Shown piece by piece: positions 45,666 through 54,071 of a stretch of DNA of 64,000 nt. The DNA is taken from positions 2,232,001-2,296,000 of the forward strand of contig NZ_CP009933.1 in assembly GCF_000968375.1 (NCBI RefSeq), written 5' to 3'. The position numbers and the translations under genes were made by a program. How positions within the stretch are numbered: the stretch's first letter is position 1; every line of letters starts with the position of its first letter. The DNA comes from Clostridium scatologenes (lineage in GTDB: Bacteria > Bacillota > Clostridia > Clostridiales > Clostridiaceae). Under the pieces are notes generated by a model. It was given only the letters and a program-made list of their open reading frames with translations, ran no database searches and was not told the origin of the DNA.

Positions 45666-45707
45666 TTACAAAAACATTGCTGCAATTTTAAATACTTCAT
45701 TTTCCAT
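45666..45707 (-). CDS. Mini-ORF resembling the start of a BhlA/UviB holin-like peptide
   Basis: Behind a perfect AGGAGGTG site the minus strand encodes only MENEVFKIAAMFL before TAA. BhlA/UviB bacteriocin-holin-like proteins begin in a similar way (MEKELF.IA), then continue into a membrane helix that is missing here. It may be a truncated relic or an independent very short peptide. The similarity is short and uncertain. Confidence 0.3.
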   Translation of the reverse strand: MENEVFKIAAMFL

Positions 45708-45855
45708 GCTGCACCTCCTGTATAAAAACGAGTAAAATGCCAAGACTGTTCTAGTTATCCTTTATCACCACAATTTTCTTGTTTACAACTCTATTTACTA
45801 AATTTATAATAAAATCATTAAGAAACTTTATATACCATCAATTAATATATCAACA

Positions 45856-45918
45856 CAATAAAAAAGAGTAGAAATAATTGAGAACCATCCAATTTTCATT
45901 ATCTACTCTTTTTTATTG
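45856..45918. repeat. Perfect 17-bp hairpin with no adjacent gene end
   Basis: Arms 45856-45872 and 45902-45918 (CAATAAAAAAGAGTAGA type) are perfectly complementary around a 29-base loop that itself contains AATTG/CAATT. It looks like a terminator in either direction, but the nearest coding ends are over 150 bases away. It might end a short untranslated RNA. Apart from this hairpin and the mini-ORF, the 45580-46076 gap shows only a terminator. Confidence 0.55.
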
Positions 45919-46076
45919 TATAATAAATTTGTATAGTAAAAAATTTTTTATATTAAGATACCTTTCTGCTAAAATAAAACAAGATAAATTGAGAAAATTT
46001 CTAATAAGTATTAGAATAGAAATAAGAAATGAACCAATTTAAAACAAGGCTTTGAAAGGTGTGAAATATATTTTCT

Positions 46077-46862
46077 ATGAAAATGCTGCTATTTAAAATG
46101 GAAATAATAGATGCTTATAATAATAGTTATAAAATCAAGATAAGTAATGATATAGAAGCTACTTTAATAGAATTTGACCCTTTTAAAAAAGAGTTGAATT
46201 TTATTCTCAATAATAATTTAACTGATTGCCTTAAAGCTAACGAATATCAACTTAGAAAAATGCTTCACAATAAGCGTATAGATACTTATTATGTAGGTTT
46301 TAAAGTGAAGCTTGTTTTAAGATCAAATAAGGACGTGGCAGCTTTTAATGATAGAAGTAAAATAGTAGTTTTAGATAAGAGAACTAATAATAATTATAGC
46401 TACGTTATTGATGAAAATAAATGTGAAGAAAAAATTTATAAAATCTTCTCAGATGCCTGTTATTTTGAAAATAAAAAATATGGTGGTTTTGCTTTTATAA
46501 TAGAAGACTTGGAAGGAAACTATAAATTACACACAGAAAAGGTTCAAGCAATAGGCAGCAGCCAAGCTGAACTTACAGCAGTTATAAAAGCTATTGAATT
46601 ATTAAAAAATATAGAAAAAATAAGAATAGTGACTGACAGCCAGTATGTAAGAAAAGGTCTGACTGAGTGGATTCCCTGCTGGAAATTAAATAATTTTAAA
46701 ACCATCAATGGAGAACCTGTTAAAAACATTGAAAATTGGATTTTCTTTGACAACATCTGCAATGGAAAATATATTGAATTTCAATGGGTAAAAGGCCATT
46801 CCAATCACTTTGAAAACTCTCTTTGTGACATGTATGCAAGAGATGCAGCCACAAATGTTTAA
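46077..46862 (+). CDS. Ribonuclease HI with an extra N-terminal domain
   Basis: 261 residues. The C-terminal half from about residue 125 is an RNase H fold with all acidic residues: FSDACYF (Asp), SSQAELTAV (Glu), VTDSQYV (Asp) and FENSLCDMYAR (Asp), plus the WVKGHS histidine. It cuts RNA in RNA-DNA hybrids. The N-terminal 120 residues are an unrecognised domain and do not look like the usual hybrid-binding domain. The ribosome site GAAAGGTG is unusually far (about 16 bases) from the ATG, so the exact start is uncertain. Confidence 0.88.
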   Translation: MKMLLFKMEIIDAYNNSYKIKISNDIEATLIEFDPFKKELNFILNNNLTDCLKANEYQLRKMLHNKRIDTYYVGFKVKLVLRSNKDVAAFNDRSKIVVLDKRTNNNYSYVIDENKCEEKIYKIFSDACYFENKKYGGFAFIIEDLEGNYKLHTEKVQAIGSSQAELTAVIKAIELLKNIEKIRIVTDSQYVRKGLTEWIPCWKLNNFKTINGEPVKNIENWIFFDNICNGKYIEFQWVKGHSNHFENSLCDMYARDAATNV

Positions 46863-46908
46863 AATCAAATTACTTGTCGCTTATGTCTCAATATTTTTTA
46901 CAAATTTC

Positions 46909-46939
46909 AAGCCAATGCTTAGTTATTAAGCATTGGCTT
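46909..46939 (+). terminator. Terminator of the RNase H gene
   Basis: AAGCCAATGCTTA / TAAGCATTGGCTT, a perfect 13-bp stem with a five-base loop and T-run. It shares its outer stem with the hairpin at 38419-38449. Confidence 0.88.
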
Positions 46940-46979
46940 TTTACTTGAGCTTTTATCTTATCATTTAAACTTAATAAAA

Positions 46980-48530
46980 TTAAAAGTTCATAATACCTTT
47001 AATAGTAATTATCTTTTTACTTAACTTATTCATATTTGAAATTGCATCATGAGTATTGAATTTAGATAACTGGTTATTAGCTTCTTTTATTTGATCAACT
47101 ATAGCGTACATTTTTTCATAGTCTCTTGCCTTTACAGCATTATTAAGAGAGCTAACTATATTTGAATAATTATTGATAAGGCCAGTAAACTTATCAACAT
47201 CTCCAATTTGTGAATTAATGTTTTTAATTAAATCAGTTTTTAAAGAATTTAAACTTTCTGGAGCGCTCATACTTGAAATTTCATCCTTCATACTAATTAA
47301 AGTCTGTTTATAATTATTTAAACTTAAAGTCATATTATTAAAAATACCTAAAATTTGATTTAAGGAATTTTCTGTATCCTCTATACTGCTTGAATTTGAG
47401 TTAGTTGAAATTTCTTTAATATCTTCTGCATATTTACTACACTTAGTTCCAAAGCTTTGAGTAATATCATAAAAATTACCACAATAGCTTAAAAGATTTC
47501 TTGTAAAATCCTTTTCTTGTTGTGAAATATCGCTTGCTCTTTTTAATTTATATTCTGCAACCACATCTATTGACCCAGTGCCACCAAGTAAAATTATATT
47601 TTTAAAATTTTTAGTACTCATATAAGATTTTTGTGATGATATATCTTGTCCATCAGTAAGTATTACAGGCGCCTTAGATTTTATTGCTAGCGCGCTGCCG
47701 GATAAAGCATCTGGAAAATTTTCGCCACTAGCTAATACTGCAGTATCAGAATCTAAATTAAAATATTTGCATATATTCATAGAAGTATCATATCTATTAT
47801 TACCAGCTATTCTAAATACATTATCACTGGATAATGATTTTGCTGTATCTTTAGCTTGTGTTACAACATTATCAGAAATAACACCAGTACCACCTATTAC
47901 ATATAATTGGCTAGGTTGTATATCATTTATTAAATCTTTAGTTTCAGCAGACAAAATCTTCGAATCAGTCATCAATATTGGATATCCCTTAATTGCTGCT
48001 ATACTTGATGCACTTAAAGCATCTGCAAAGCCAAAGCCATTGGCAAGTATAACTGGAGTTCCCTTTTGAACTTTTATATCATTTAAAATTACCTTACTTG
48101 TGTCAAATCTATTTTTACCACCTAATCTTACTACATTATTATATCCTAGCTGCTTTATATAATTTATTGAATTATCACTTATTGAGGAAGTACCTCCTAA
48201 AACGTACACAGTTCCACTTTTGCTTAAATGATTTTTTATGTATTCTAAAGCATCTGAACTTGTGCTAGGAGTTGAGCCTGCTAATAGAATAGGTGCATTA
48301 TATTTTTTTGATAGCAATCCACCAGACAATGTATCTGGAAAGTTTTCACCATTAGCTAATATTACCGTTTGTATATTTCCATTATTAAAGCTTTCTGAAA
48401 TATTAACAGAAGTTTTGTATCTGTCCCTTCCAGATAATCTGGAAACGTTGTAACCATTATCTGCATAAGCCGATGCAGAGCTACTTAACGCAATTAATGC
48501 TGTTAGACCTAAAATTAATGTTTTTTTCAT
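46980..48530 (-). CDS. Secreted protein with three cell-wall-binding repeats (CWB2) and a helical C-terminus
   Basis: 516 residues. A signal peptide ending near ASAYADNGYNVS, then three CWB2 repeats beginning RLSGRDRYKTS, RLGGKNRFDTS and RIAGNNRYDTS. Residues from about 335 to the end are predicted long helices without recognised domain (repeated N, L, I, K and S in coiled-coil-like spacing), unlike the alpha+beta tail of the CWB2 protein at 19541. It is anchored to wall polymers; the helical part may form a stalk. Single gene. Confidence 0.9.
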   Translation of the reverse strand: MKKTLILGLTALIALSSSASAYADNGYNVSRLSGRDRYKTSVNISESFNNGNIQTVILANGENFPDTLSGGLLSKKYNAPILLAGSTPSTSSDALEYIKNHLSKSGTVYVLGGTSSISDNSINYIKQLGYNNVVRLGGKNRFDTSKVILNDIKVQKGTPVILANGFGFADALSASSIAAIKGYPILMTDSKILSAETKDLINDIQPSQLYVIGGTGVISDNVVTQAKDTAKSLSSDNVFRIAGNNRYDTSMNICKYFNLDSDTAVLASGENFPDALSGSALAIKSKAPVILTDGQDISSQKSYMSTKNFKNIILLGGTGSIDVVAEYKLKRASDISQQEKDFTRNLLSYCGNFYDITQSFGTKCSKYAEDIKEISTNSNSSSIEDTENSLNQILGIFNNMTLSLNNYKQTLISMKDEISSMSAPESLNSLKTDLIKNINSQIGDVDKFTGLINNYSNIVSSLNNAVKARDYEKMYAIVDQIKEANNQLSKFNTHDAISNMNKLSKKIITIKGIMNF

Positions 48531-48859
48531 ATTTATAAAGTCCCCCTTAAGACATAGTGATTAAATTATGGATTACTATACACAATAATGCAATAACTGT
48601 AATTACTGCTAATAATTTAGAATATGTAATTATCCTGCTTATTATCCTTATTATTTCCTTTTTCTCTTTATTTCCAAATTGATACATAACATTTTTTATA
48701 ACTTATTTCCAATTTTTCTACTAATTTGTTTTTATACAAGGAGTTTCATACAAAGAAAGTGGAGATATTCTCAATGGTAGATATGGGATAAATATCATAA
48801 ATTATACCCATAATATATTTACAGCCAATTATTACTTCATAATTTTAAGGGGATGATTT
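48531..48859. other. Divergent intergenic region between CWB2 and AI-2E-type genes
   Basis: About 330 AT-rich bases. It must hold both promoters. I see the AAGGGG ribosome site at 48847-48852 but no hairpin, repeat or riboswitch. Confidence 0.3.
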
Positions 48860-49930
48860 ATTATATTAAACAATAAGTTAATCAAGATTTTAATAATTAT
48901 AAATCTGCTTTTTTTATCCATAATACTTTTTAGCAAAATACATTTTATTTTTAAAATAATAAGAACCTTATATAAATGTATTTTAGTTCCTATAATTATT
49001 TCAGTATTCCTATACTATATATTAAAGCCCTTAAACAATATATTTAATAAAAAAGGTATTAGTAAGAGTATCTCCTCTTTGCTAACTCTAATTATTAGTT
49101 TAATTGCTGCTTTATTAATTTTATATTTTTTTATTAGATATGCCATATTAGAATTTAATGGATTATCTAAAAATATACATAACCTTAGTCCTAATACTAA
49201 CACTATTGCTAGCCAGAATCCTATAAATTCAATTGTTAATGAAATTTATAAGTCTATTAATATTAATGAATTGATTAAAATAGCTAATAATATGATGATC
49301 AATTATACACAAAAGTTTCAAAGCAGCATATATAAAAATATAAATGATATTGTTGATGCATTTTCTAAAATACTATTGGTACTTTTAATTTTGTTTTTTC
49401 TTTTAAAGGATGGTTTTAAATTTAGAGACAAATTTATAGATTTGTTTCCTGAAAAATATAAAGATTTTTTATCAGAAACACTTTGTAATGTGGATAAAGC
49501 ATTAAATGCCTATGTGACAGGCCAGCTAATGGTAGCACTTTCTCTATCTATCATGATATATATAGGTTATAAAATAATAGGTATGCCAAATGCATTAATA
49601 TGGGCTTTCTTTACTTTTATTTTAGGTTTTATACCTTTTATAGGATTTTTTATATCTATGATAATTCCTTCAATTATAGCTATAAGTAAAGGTATATATA
49701 TGATAATAAAGCTTAGTATAGTATTCATTACTGTTCAAACATTAAAAGGAAGAGTAGTAGTTCCTCTAATTATGTCATCTACATTAAAAATACATCCTCT
49801 TACAGATATATTTTTAGTTGTAACAGCTGTTTCCTATGGAGGTCCTATGGCAGCTTTTATTATTGTTCCACTGTATGCTATGGTAAAAGTTATTGTCTTA
49901 AAATTATATAAATATAGAATAATCAAGTGA
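48860..49930 (+). CDS. AI-2E family transporter (non-standard start codon)
   Basis: The frame is open from 48857 to the stop at 49930. From 49079 a TTG-initiated part of 283 residues is obvious, but the missing first membrane helices (LNNKLIKILIIINLLFLSIILFS and PIIISVFLYYILKPLNNIFNKKGIS) are encoded upstream in the same frame. AAGGGG at 48847-48852 points to an ATT (48860) or ATA (48863) start; no ATG, GTG or TTG is available. With the ATT start the protein is 356 residues, normal for this eight-helix export family of autoinducer-2 exporters and Na+/H+ antiporters. Confidence 0.78.
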   Translation: MILNNKLIKILIIINLLFLSIILFSKIHFIFKIIRTLYKCILVPIIISVFLYYILKPLNNIFNKKGISKSISSLLTLIISLIAALLILYFFIRYAILEFNGLSKNIHNLSPNTNTIASQNPINSIVNEIYKSININELIKIANNMMINYTQKFQSSIYKNINDIVDAFSKILLVLLILFFLLKDGFKFRDKFIDLFPEKYKDFLSETLCNVDKALNAYVTGQLMVALSLSIMIYIGYKIIGMPNALIWAFFTFILGFIPFIGFFISMIIPSIIAISKGIYMIIKLSIVFITVQTLKGRVVVPLIMSSTLKIHPLTDIFLVVTAVSYGGPMAAFIIVPLYAMVKVIVLKLYKYRIIK

Positions 49931-49998
49931 TTCTTAGACTCAGGTGGAGTTTGCCTGTAAAAAATACCTCTTACCCGAGTCTTAGAAGAACTTATCCA
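49923..49998. repeat. Dispersed repeat with hairpin, copy 1
   Basis: TTCTTAGACTC (from 49933) pairs with GAGTCTTAGAA with one mismatch, around an AGGTGG...ACCTC interior. The sequence from the AI-2E stop region matches the stretch at 57089-57121 closely. It overlaps the end of the AI-2E-type gene and may also act as its terminator. Confidence 0.6.
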
Positions 49999-50032
49999 AG
50001 CGTGTAGCAGTACTTATCCCCTAACTAAGTGA

Positions 50033-50512
50033 TTACCATGGATATTTGCCTTTTTTTGCATAAGGTAGTAATTTTCCATCAAACTTTATAATTACTCTGT
50101 GATTACCTTCTGCATCTTCAATAACATCAACATCAAGACCAAAATCTATAGCACTCATAATAGCATTTCCACCTTGTTCATGTATAATATCTTTAATAGC
50201 AGGCCCATAAGTATCAAGCACCTCGTGAAGTCTATATAATATTGGATCAGTGTTTCCTTTGTATGGATGATTGTTTAAAAAAACGGTTTTTTCAGAACTA
50301 ATACCAAGAGTCTTTGCAATTTTTATACAATATTCTTCAGGAACCCACTGCTGACCCTTAAATGCAGATGCAAGCCACACCTTGTTTACTCCAATTTTTT
50401 CAGCAAGTTGTTCAAAATTTAGACCAGATGCCTTTTTTGCAGCTTCTAATTCTTTTAATTCATCAGAAAACTGTAATTTTAATAGATATTCTTCATTATT
50501 CATTGGCGTCAT
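50033..50512 (-). CDS. cynS: Cyanate hydratase (cyanase)
   Basis: 159 residues, the normal length. The N-terminal helix-turn-helix-like domain (LNFEQLAEKIGVNKVWLASAFKGQQWVPEE) precedes the catalytic domain, in which the three active-site residues appear as Arg94, Glu97 (DPILYRLHEVLDTYG) and Ser120 (GGNAIMSAIDF). It converts cyanate plus bicarbonate to carbon dioxide and carbamate, which yields ammonia. No carbonic anhydrase or cyanate transporter gene is next to it. Start behind GAGGGGG. Confidence 0.95.
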   Translation of the reverse strand: MTPMNNEEYLLKLQFSDELKELEAAKKASGLNFEQLAEKIGVNKVWLASAFKGQQWVPEEYCIKIAKTLGISSEKTVFLNNHPYKGNTDPILYRLHEVLDTYGPAIKDIIHEQGGNAIMSAIDFGLDVDVIEDAEGNHRVIIKFDGKLLPYAKKGKYPW

Positions 50513-50767
50513 ATTTTTACCCCCTCATAAATATGTTGTTGAATATTTTAAATTTTTGTATTATTTTAACATTATATTCAATAATTATCAACAACTAAAA
50601 TCATTTCAGGTGTGAGACGCAACATGAAGCCTTCATATCAAGTATTAAAAAAATATTAGCTGATTTTTCTCTAGATAGTTAATTATTTTATTAACTGACT
50701 CCTTATAACTCAATATTAATTTTAAATTTATAAAGAAATTAATTGAAAAACTTTTCACAAATATTTT

Positions 50768-50796
50768 AACTGCTGATAAAAATTTTATCAGCAGTT
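50768..50796 (+). terminator. Plus-strand terminator without an annotated gene
   Basis: AACTGCTGATAAAA / TTTTATCAGCAGTT followed by TTTTTT on the plus strand. Both flanking genes are on the minus strand, so it may end a small RNA starting somewhere after 50580, divergent from cyanase. Another hairpin AGTTAAT/ATTAACT lies inside that interval near 50678-50696. Confidence 0.65.
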
Positions 50797-50872
50797 TTTT
50801 ATAAATAAAGGAAATTTTTTGAAGACTTAGGGGTTTAATAAAATATTTTTGTCAAATCTTTTTTAAATTAAT

Positions 50873-51814
50873 TTATTCTACTTTTTCTCCACATCTAATC
50901 AATAATTCATTCCACTTTTTATCAACATTTGCTTGTATCTCGGCAATCATATGCTCATTGCCTTTTTTGAACAAATGTTTAAATCTTCCCTGTGGTTTTA
51001 AGAATTCTTCAATTGGAAGTTTTTTCTTTGGCTTATAAGAAAGCTTCCATTCACCATTGATAACCTCAAATAAAGGCCAATAGCAAGTTTCAACAGCTAA
51101 TTTACAGATTTCCATAATATCTTCTGTTTTATATCTCCATCCACGAGGACATGGAGCCATTACATTAAGAAATGCTGGACCTTTTGTATAGATAGCTTTC
51201 TCAGCTTTTTCATGAAGGTCTTTTAAGTTCCCTATAAAAGTTGTTTGAGCCACATAAGGAATTTCGTGAGCTGCCATAACTTGTGTTAAGTCTTTTCTAA
51301 ACTGATTCTTTCCTGAACTTTCTTTACCTAATGGTGTTGTTGTAGTATCAGCATATTTTGGTGTAGCAGAGGATCTCTGAATACCAGTATTCATATATGC
51401 TCCGTTGTCATAACAAACATAAACCATGTCATGACCTCTTTCCATAGCTCCAGAAAGAGATTGGAAACCTATATCATAAGTACCACCATCCCCACCAAAA
51501 GCGATAAATTTATGTTTTTCTTTAACTCTTCCTTTTCTTTTTAATGCATTATATGCCGCCTCTACACCGCCTATAGTTGCACCTGCGTTTTCAAAGGCAC
51601 TATGTATAAAGGAATCCTTCCATGCTGTATAAGGGTATAAATTAGTTGAAACCTCAAGACAACCTGTTGCACTTCCAATAATTGCATGATCTTCTGGTTT
51701 AAGTGCTCTAAGTACTCCTCTTACAGCAATAGGAGCACCGCATCCAGCACACATTCTATGACCACCAGTTAATCTTTCTGGTTTATTCATTTCTTCTTTA
51801 AAATTATAACTCAT
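50873..51814 (-). CDS. porB: Pyruvate (2-oxoacid):ferredoxin oxidoreductase, beta subunit
   Basis: About 313 residues. The thiamine-diphosphate site is visible as MCAGCGAPIAVRGVL, GSATGCLEVS and GGDGGTYDIGFQSLSGAMERGHDMVYVCYDNGAYMNTGIQ. It forms the catalytic core with the alpha subunit. I chose ATG 51814 (MSYNFKEEM); AGGAGGTG lies just upstream and a longer GTG frame would overlap it. It is the last gene of the four-gene operon. Confidence 0.93.
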   Translation of the reverse strand: MSYNFKEEMNKPERLTGGHRMCAGCGAPIAVRGVLRALKPEDHAIIGSATGCLEVSTNLYPYTAWKDSFIHSAFENAGATIGGVEAAYNALKRKGRVKEKHKFIAFGGDGGTYDIGFQSLSGAMERGHDMVYVCYDNGAYMNTGIQRSSATPKYADTTTTPLGKESSGKNQFRKDLTQVMAAHEIPYVAQTTFIGNLKDLHEKAEKAIYTKGPAFLNVMAPCPRGWRYKTEDIMEICKLAVETCYWPLFEVINGEWKLSYKPKKKLPIEEFLKPQGRFKHLFKKGNEHMIAEIQANVDKKWNELLIRCGEKVE

Positions 51815-51829
51815 TATCGTATGCACCTC

Positions 51830-53011
51830 CTATTCTCTAACACCTAGATATTTATATACTTCATTAACTTGTCCATCTTTCAATGTCTTGAATAAATCCT
51901 TATAAACAGTTGCAATATCACTTGTTCTTACATCTCTTCCACCAAGACCATAAACATAGTTTATCATCATAGGTCTTTCTTTAGCATCATAAAGAGCAGA
52001 TCTTACTTCTGCAAATAGTGGTCCACCTGCTGCTGAGAACCCTTCTGCTTTATCCATTACAGCAATTACTTTAACATGTTTTAGCGCATCTGCAATTTCT
52101 TCCATAGGGAATGGTCTGAAAACTCTTATTTTTAACATTCCTACTTTTTTGCCTTCAGCTCTCATTGCATCTATAGTAGCTCTCGCAGTTCCTGCTGTAG
52201 AGTTTACAACTACAATTGCATACTCTGCATCTTCTAATTGGTAAGTATCAAATAATCCATATTTTCTACCTGTTACCTTTTCAAATTCTTCTGCTACTTG
52301 AAGAATAACTTTTTTTGCATTCTTCATACCTTCTGCTTGATTTCTCTTATGTTCTATATAATAAGCAGCTGTATCATATGGTCCAATAGAAATTGGTCTT
52401 TTAGTATTCAACATATAATCTTCTGGCTCATATTTGCCTACAAAAGCCTTAACTTTGTCATCCTCAATAAGCTCTATGTTTTCAACTGCATGACTTGTTA
52501 TGAATCCATCTTGACATACCATTACTGGTAATAAAACATCTTTATGCTCACCAATTCTAACAGCTTGTATAAAGTTATCATAAGCTTCTTGATTAGTTTC
52601 GCTGTAAATTTGAATCCAACCAGTATCTCTAGCTCCCATAGAATCACTATGGTCGTTATTTATATTAATAGGTCCTGTAAGCGCACGGTTAACACATGCT
52701 AATGTAATTGGTAATCTAGACGATGCTGCAACATATAACATTTCCCACATTAATGCAAGACCGCAGGAAGATGTCGCAGTCATAGTTCTTGCCCCTGCAG
52801 CTTGTGAACCAATACAGGCAGACATTGCACTATGCTCTGATTCAACAGGTACGAATTCAGTTTCTACTTGTCCATTAGCAACATACTGTGAAAAATATTG
52901 TGGTACTTCTGTTGAAGGCGTTATAGGGAAAGCAGCAACAACATCTGGGTTAATTTGCTTCATAGCTATAGCAACGGCTTCATTACCGGATAATCTTTCT
53001 CGAATAGCCAT
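51830..53011 (-). CDS. porA: Pyruvate (2-oxoacid):ferredoxin oxidoreductase, alpha subunit
   Basis: 393 residues. Start MAIRERLSGNEAVAIAMKQINPDVVAAFPITPSTEVPQ is typical, as are TATSSCGLALMWEML and the central VVVNSTAGTARATIDAMRAEGKKVGMLKIRVFRPFP. The enzyme oxidatively decarboxylates a 2-oxoacid to acyl-CoA and reduces ferredoxin, or runs in reverse to fix carbon dioxide. Pyruvate is most likely; 2-oxoisovalerate is the main alternative. Most clostridia use a fused single-chain pyruvate enzyme, so this separate-subunit form is notable. Confidence 0.93.
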   Translation of the reverse strand: MAIRERLSGNEAVAIAMKQINPDVVAAFPITPSTEVPQYFSQYVANGQVETEFVPVESEHSAMSACIGSQAAGARTMTATSSCGLALMWEMLYVAASSRLPITLACVNRALTGPININNDHSDSMGARDTGWIQIYSETNQEAYDNFIQAVRIGEHKDVLLPVMVCQDGFITSHAVENIELIEDDKVKAFVGKYEPEDYMLNTKRPISIGPYDTAAYYIEHKRNQAEGMKNAKKVILQVAEEFEKVTGRKYGLFDTYQLEDAEYAIVVVNSTAGTARATIDAMRAEGKKVGMLKIRVFRPFPMEEIADALKHVKVIAVMDKAEGFSAAGGPLFAEVRSALYDAKERPMMINYVYGLGGRDVRTSDIATVYKDLFKTLKDGQVNEVYKYLGVRE

Positions 53012-53023
53012 TATATCACTCCT

Positions 53024-53332
53024 CTACTTTTTATCCTTAATAAAATCAATTGCATCAAAAGGACATGCTTTTACACATATTCCGCAGCCTTTACAATGCT
53101 GAAAATCAAACTCTGTGCGTTCACCATCTTTAACTGGAATTGAACTGTCCGGGCATACTGGTACACAAAGCAAGCATTGTTTGCAGTTTTCTGCTTTAAA
53201 AACAGGCTTCATTGTTCTCCAATCGCCAGTATTAAAGTTTTCTGCACTTCCTTTTTCATATATTACACCACCTGGAGTTATCTCTTTCCATGTTATATTT
53301 TCATCAATTATTTTTCCTTCCTTTGTTCTCAT
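53024..53332 (-). CDS. porD: Pyruvate (2-oxoacid):ferredoxin oxidoreductase, delta (ferredoxin-like) subunit
   Basis: 102 residues with two [4Fe-4S] motifs: CKQCLLCVPVCPDSS and CKGCGICVKACPFDA, plus an N-terminal GGVIYEKGSAENFNTGDWRTMKPVF typical of PorD. It passes electrons from the catalytic core to ferredoxin. It overlaps the gamma subunit stop by four bases (ATGA). Confidence 0.95.
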   Translation of the reverse strand: MRTKEGKIIDENITWKEITPGGVIYEKGSAENFNTGDWRTMKPVFKAENCKQCLLCVPVCPDSSIPVKDGERTEFDFQHCKGCGICVKACPFDAIDFIKDKK

Positions 53333-53907
53333 ATCCCCTTCACCTCCTCCATAGATCTTTTTAAAGCTTCCATATTTCCCTTAAGCACTTCTGGCTTTGT
53401 TGCAAATTTATGAGCAAAAGATGACTCCATATCTTTAACAAAAGCTTCTTCATCCATAATTCCACTTACCTTTACAATTGCGCCTAGCATTGGTGTATTA
53501 GGAAAGTTTTTTCCTAAAGCCTCTTCAGAAATTTTTCCTGCGGCTATTGTACAAACCTTTCCCTTATAATCTCTTAGGTGATTCTTTATCTCTTCTGGTG
53601 ATTTTTCTGTGTTAATAACAATTGCACCCTCTTCTTTGAGTCCAGCTGTAACATCAATGGACTCTAGTAATGATTCATCAACTACAACTACATAATCTGG
53701 TTCATAGATATTAGAATGTACTGTTATTTTTTCAGTACTTATTCTGTTATAGGCAGTAATTGGTGCACCCATTCTTTCAGGACCATATTCAGGAAACCCC
53801 TGAACGTAACAACCTGTATTAAAGGCAGCATCTGCCAGCAACAGTGATGCAGTTTTAGCTCCTTGGCCACCACGGCCATGCCAACGAATTTCAATTAATT
53901 TAGACAT
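53329..53907 (-). CDS. porC: Pyruvate (2-oxoacid):ferredoxin oxidoreductase, gamma subunit
   Basis: 192 residues. The family start EIRWHGRGGQGAKTASLLLADAAF and FPEYGPERMGAPITAYNRIS are clear. It is the first gene of porC-D-A-B, behind AGGAGG and 38 bases downstream of a consensus sigma-54 promoter. Confidence 0.95.
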   Translation of the reverse strand: MSKLIEIRWHGRGGQGAKTASLLLADAAFNTGCYVQGFPEYGPERMGAPITAYNRISTEKITVHSNIYEPDYVVVVDESLLESIDVTAGLKEEGAIVINTEKSPEEIKNHLRDYKGKVCTIAAGKISEEALGKNFPNTPMLGAIVKVSGIMDEEAFVKDMESSFAHKFATKPEVLKGNMEALKRSMEEVKGI

Positions 53908-53944
53908 TTTAAATCCTCCTTTGCTATTTTCTTAAGAATATTGT

Positions 53945-53961
53945 AGCAATTACCATGCCAA
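53945..53961 (-). promoter_or_regulatory. Sigma-54 (-24/-12) promoter of the por operon
   Basis: The minus strand reads TTGGCATGGTAATTGCT, matching the sigma-54 consensus YTGGCACGRNNNTTGCW at all but one position (T for C), with the GG and GC ten bases apart. It lies directly upstream of porC, and a sigma-54 activator gene is divergent. Two AAATGTTATAA direct repeats at 54021-54031 and 54051-54061, thirty bases apart, are candidate activator sites. Confidence 0.85.
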
Positions 53962-54071
53962 ATAAATAATCTTTCATTTTTCTAATATTTCCTTTGATTT
54001 TTATATGAATTTGTTAGAATAAATGTTATAATCAGTGTTGCAATATAAAGAAATGTTATAAAGGTGATGCA

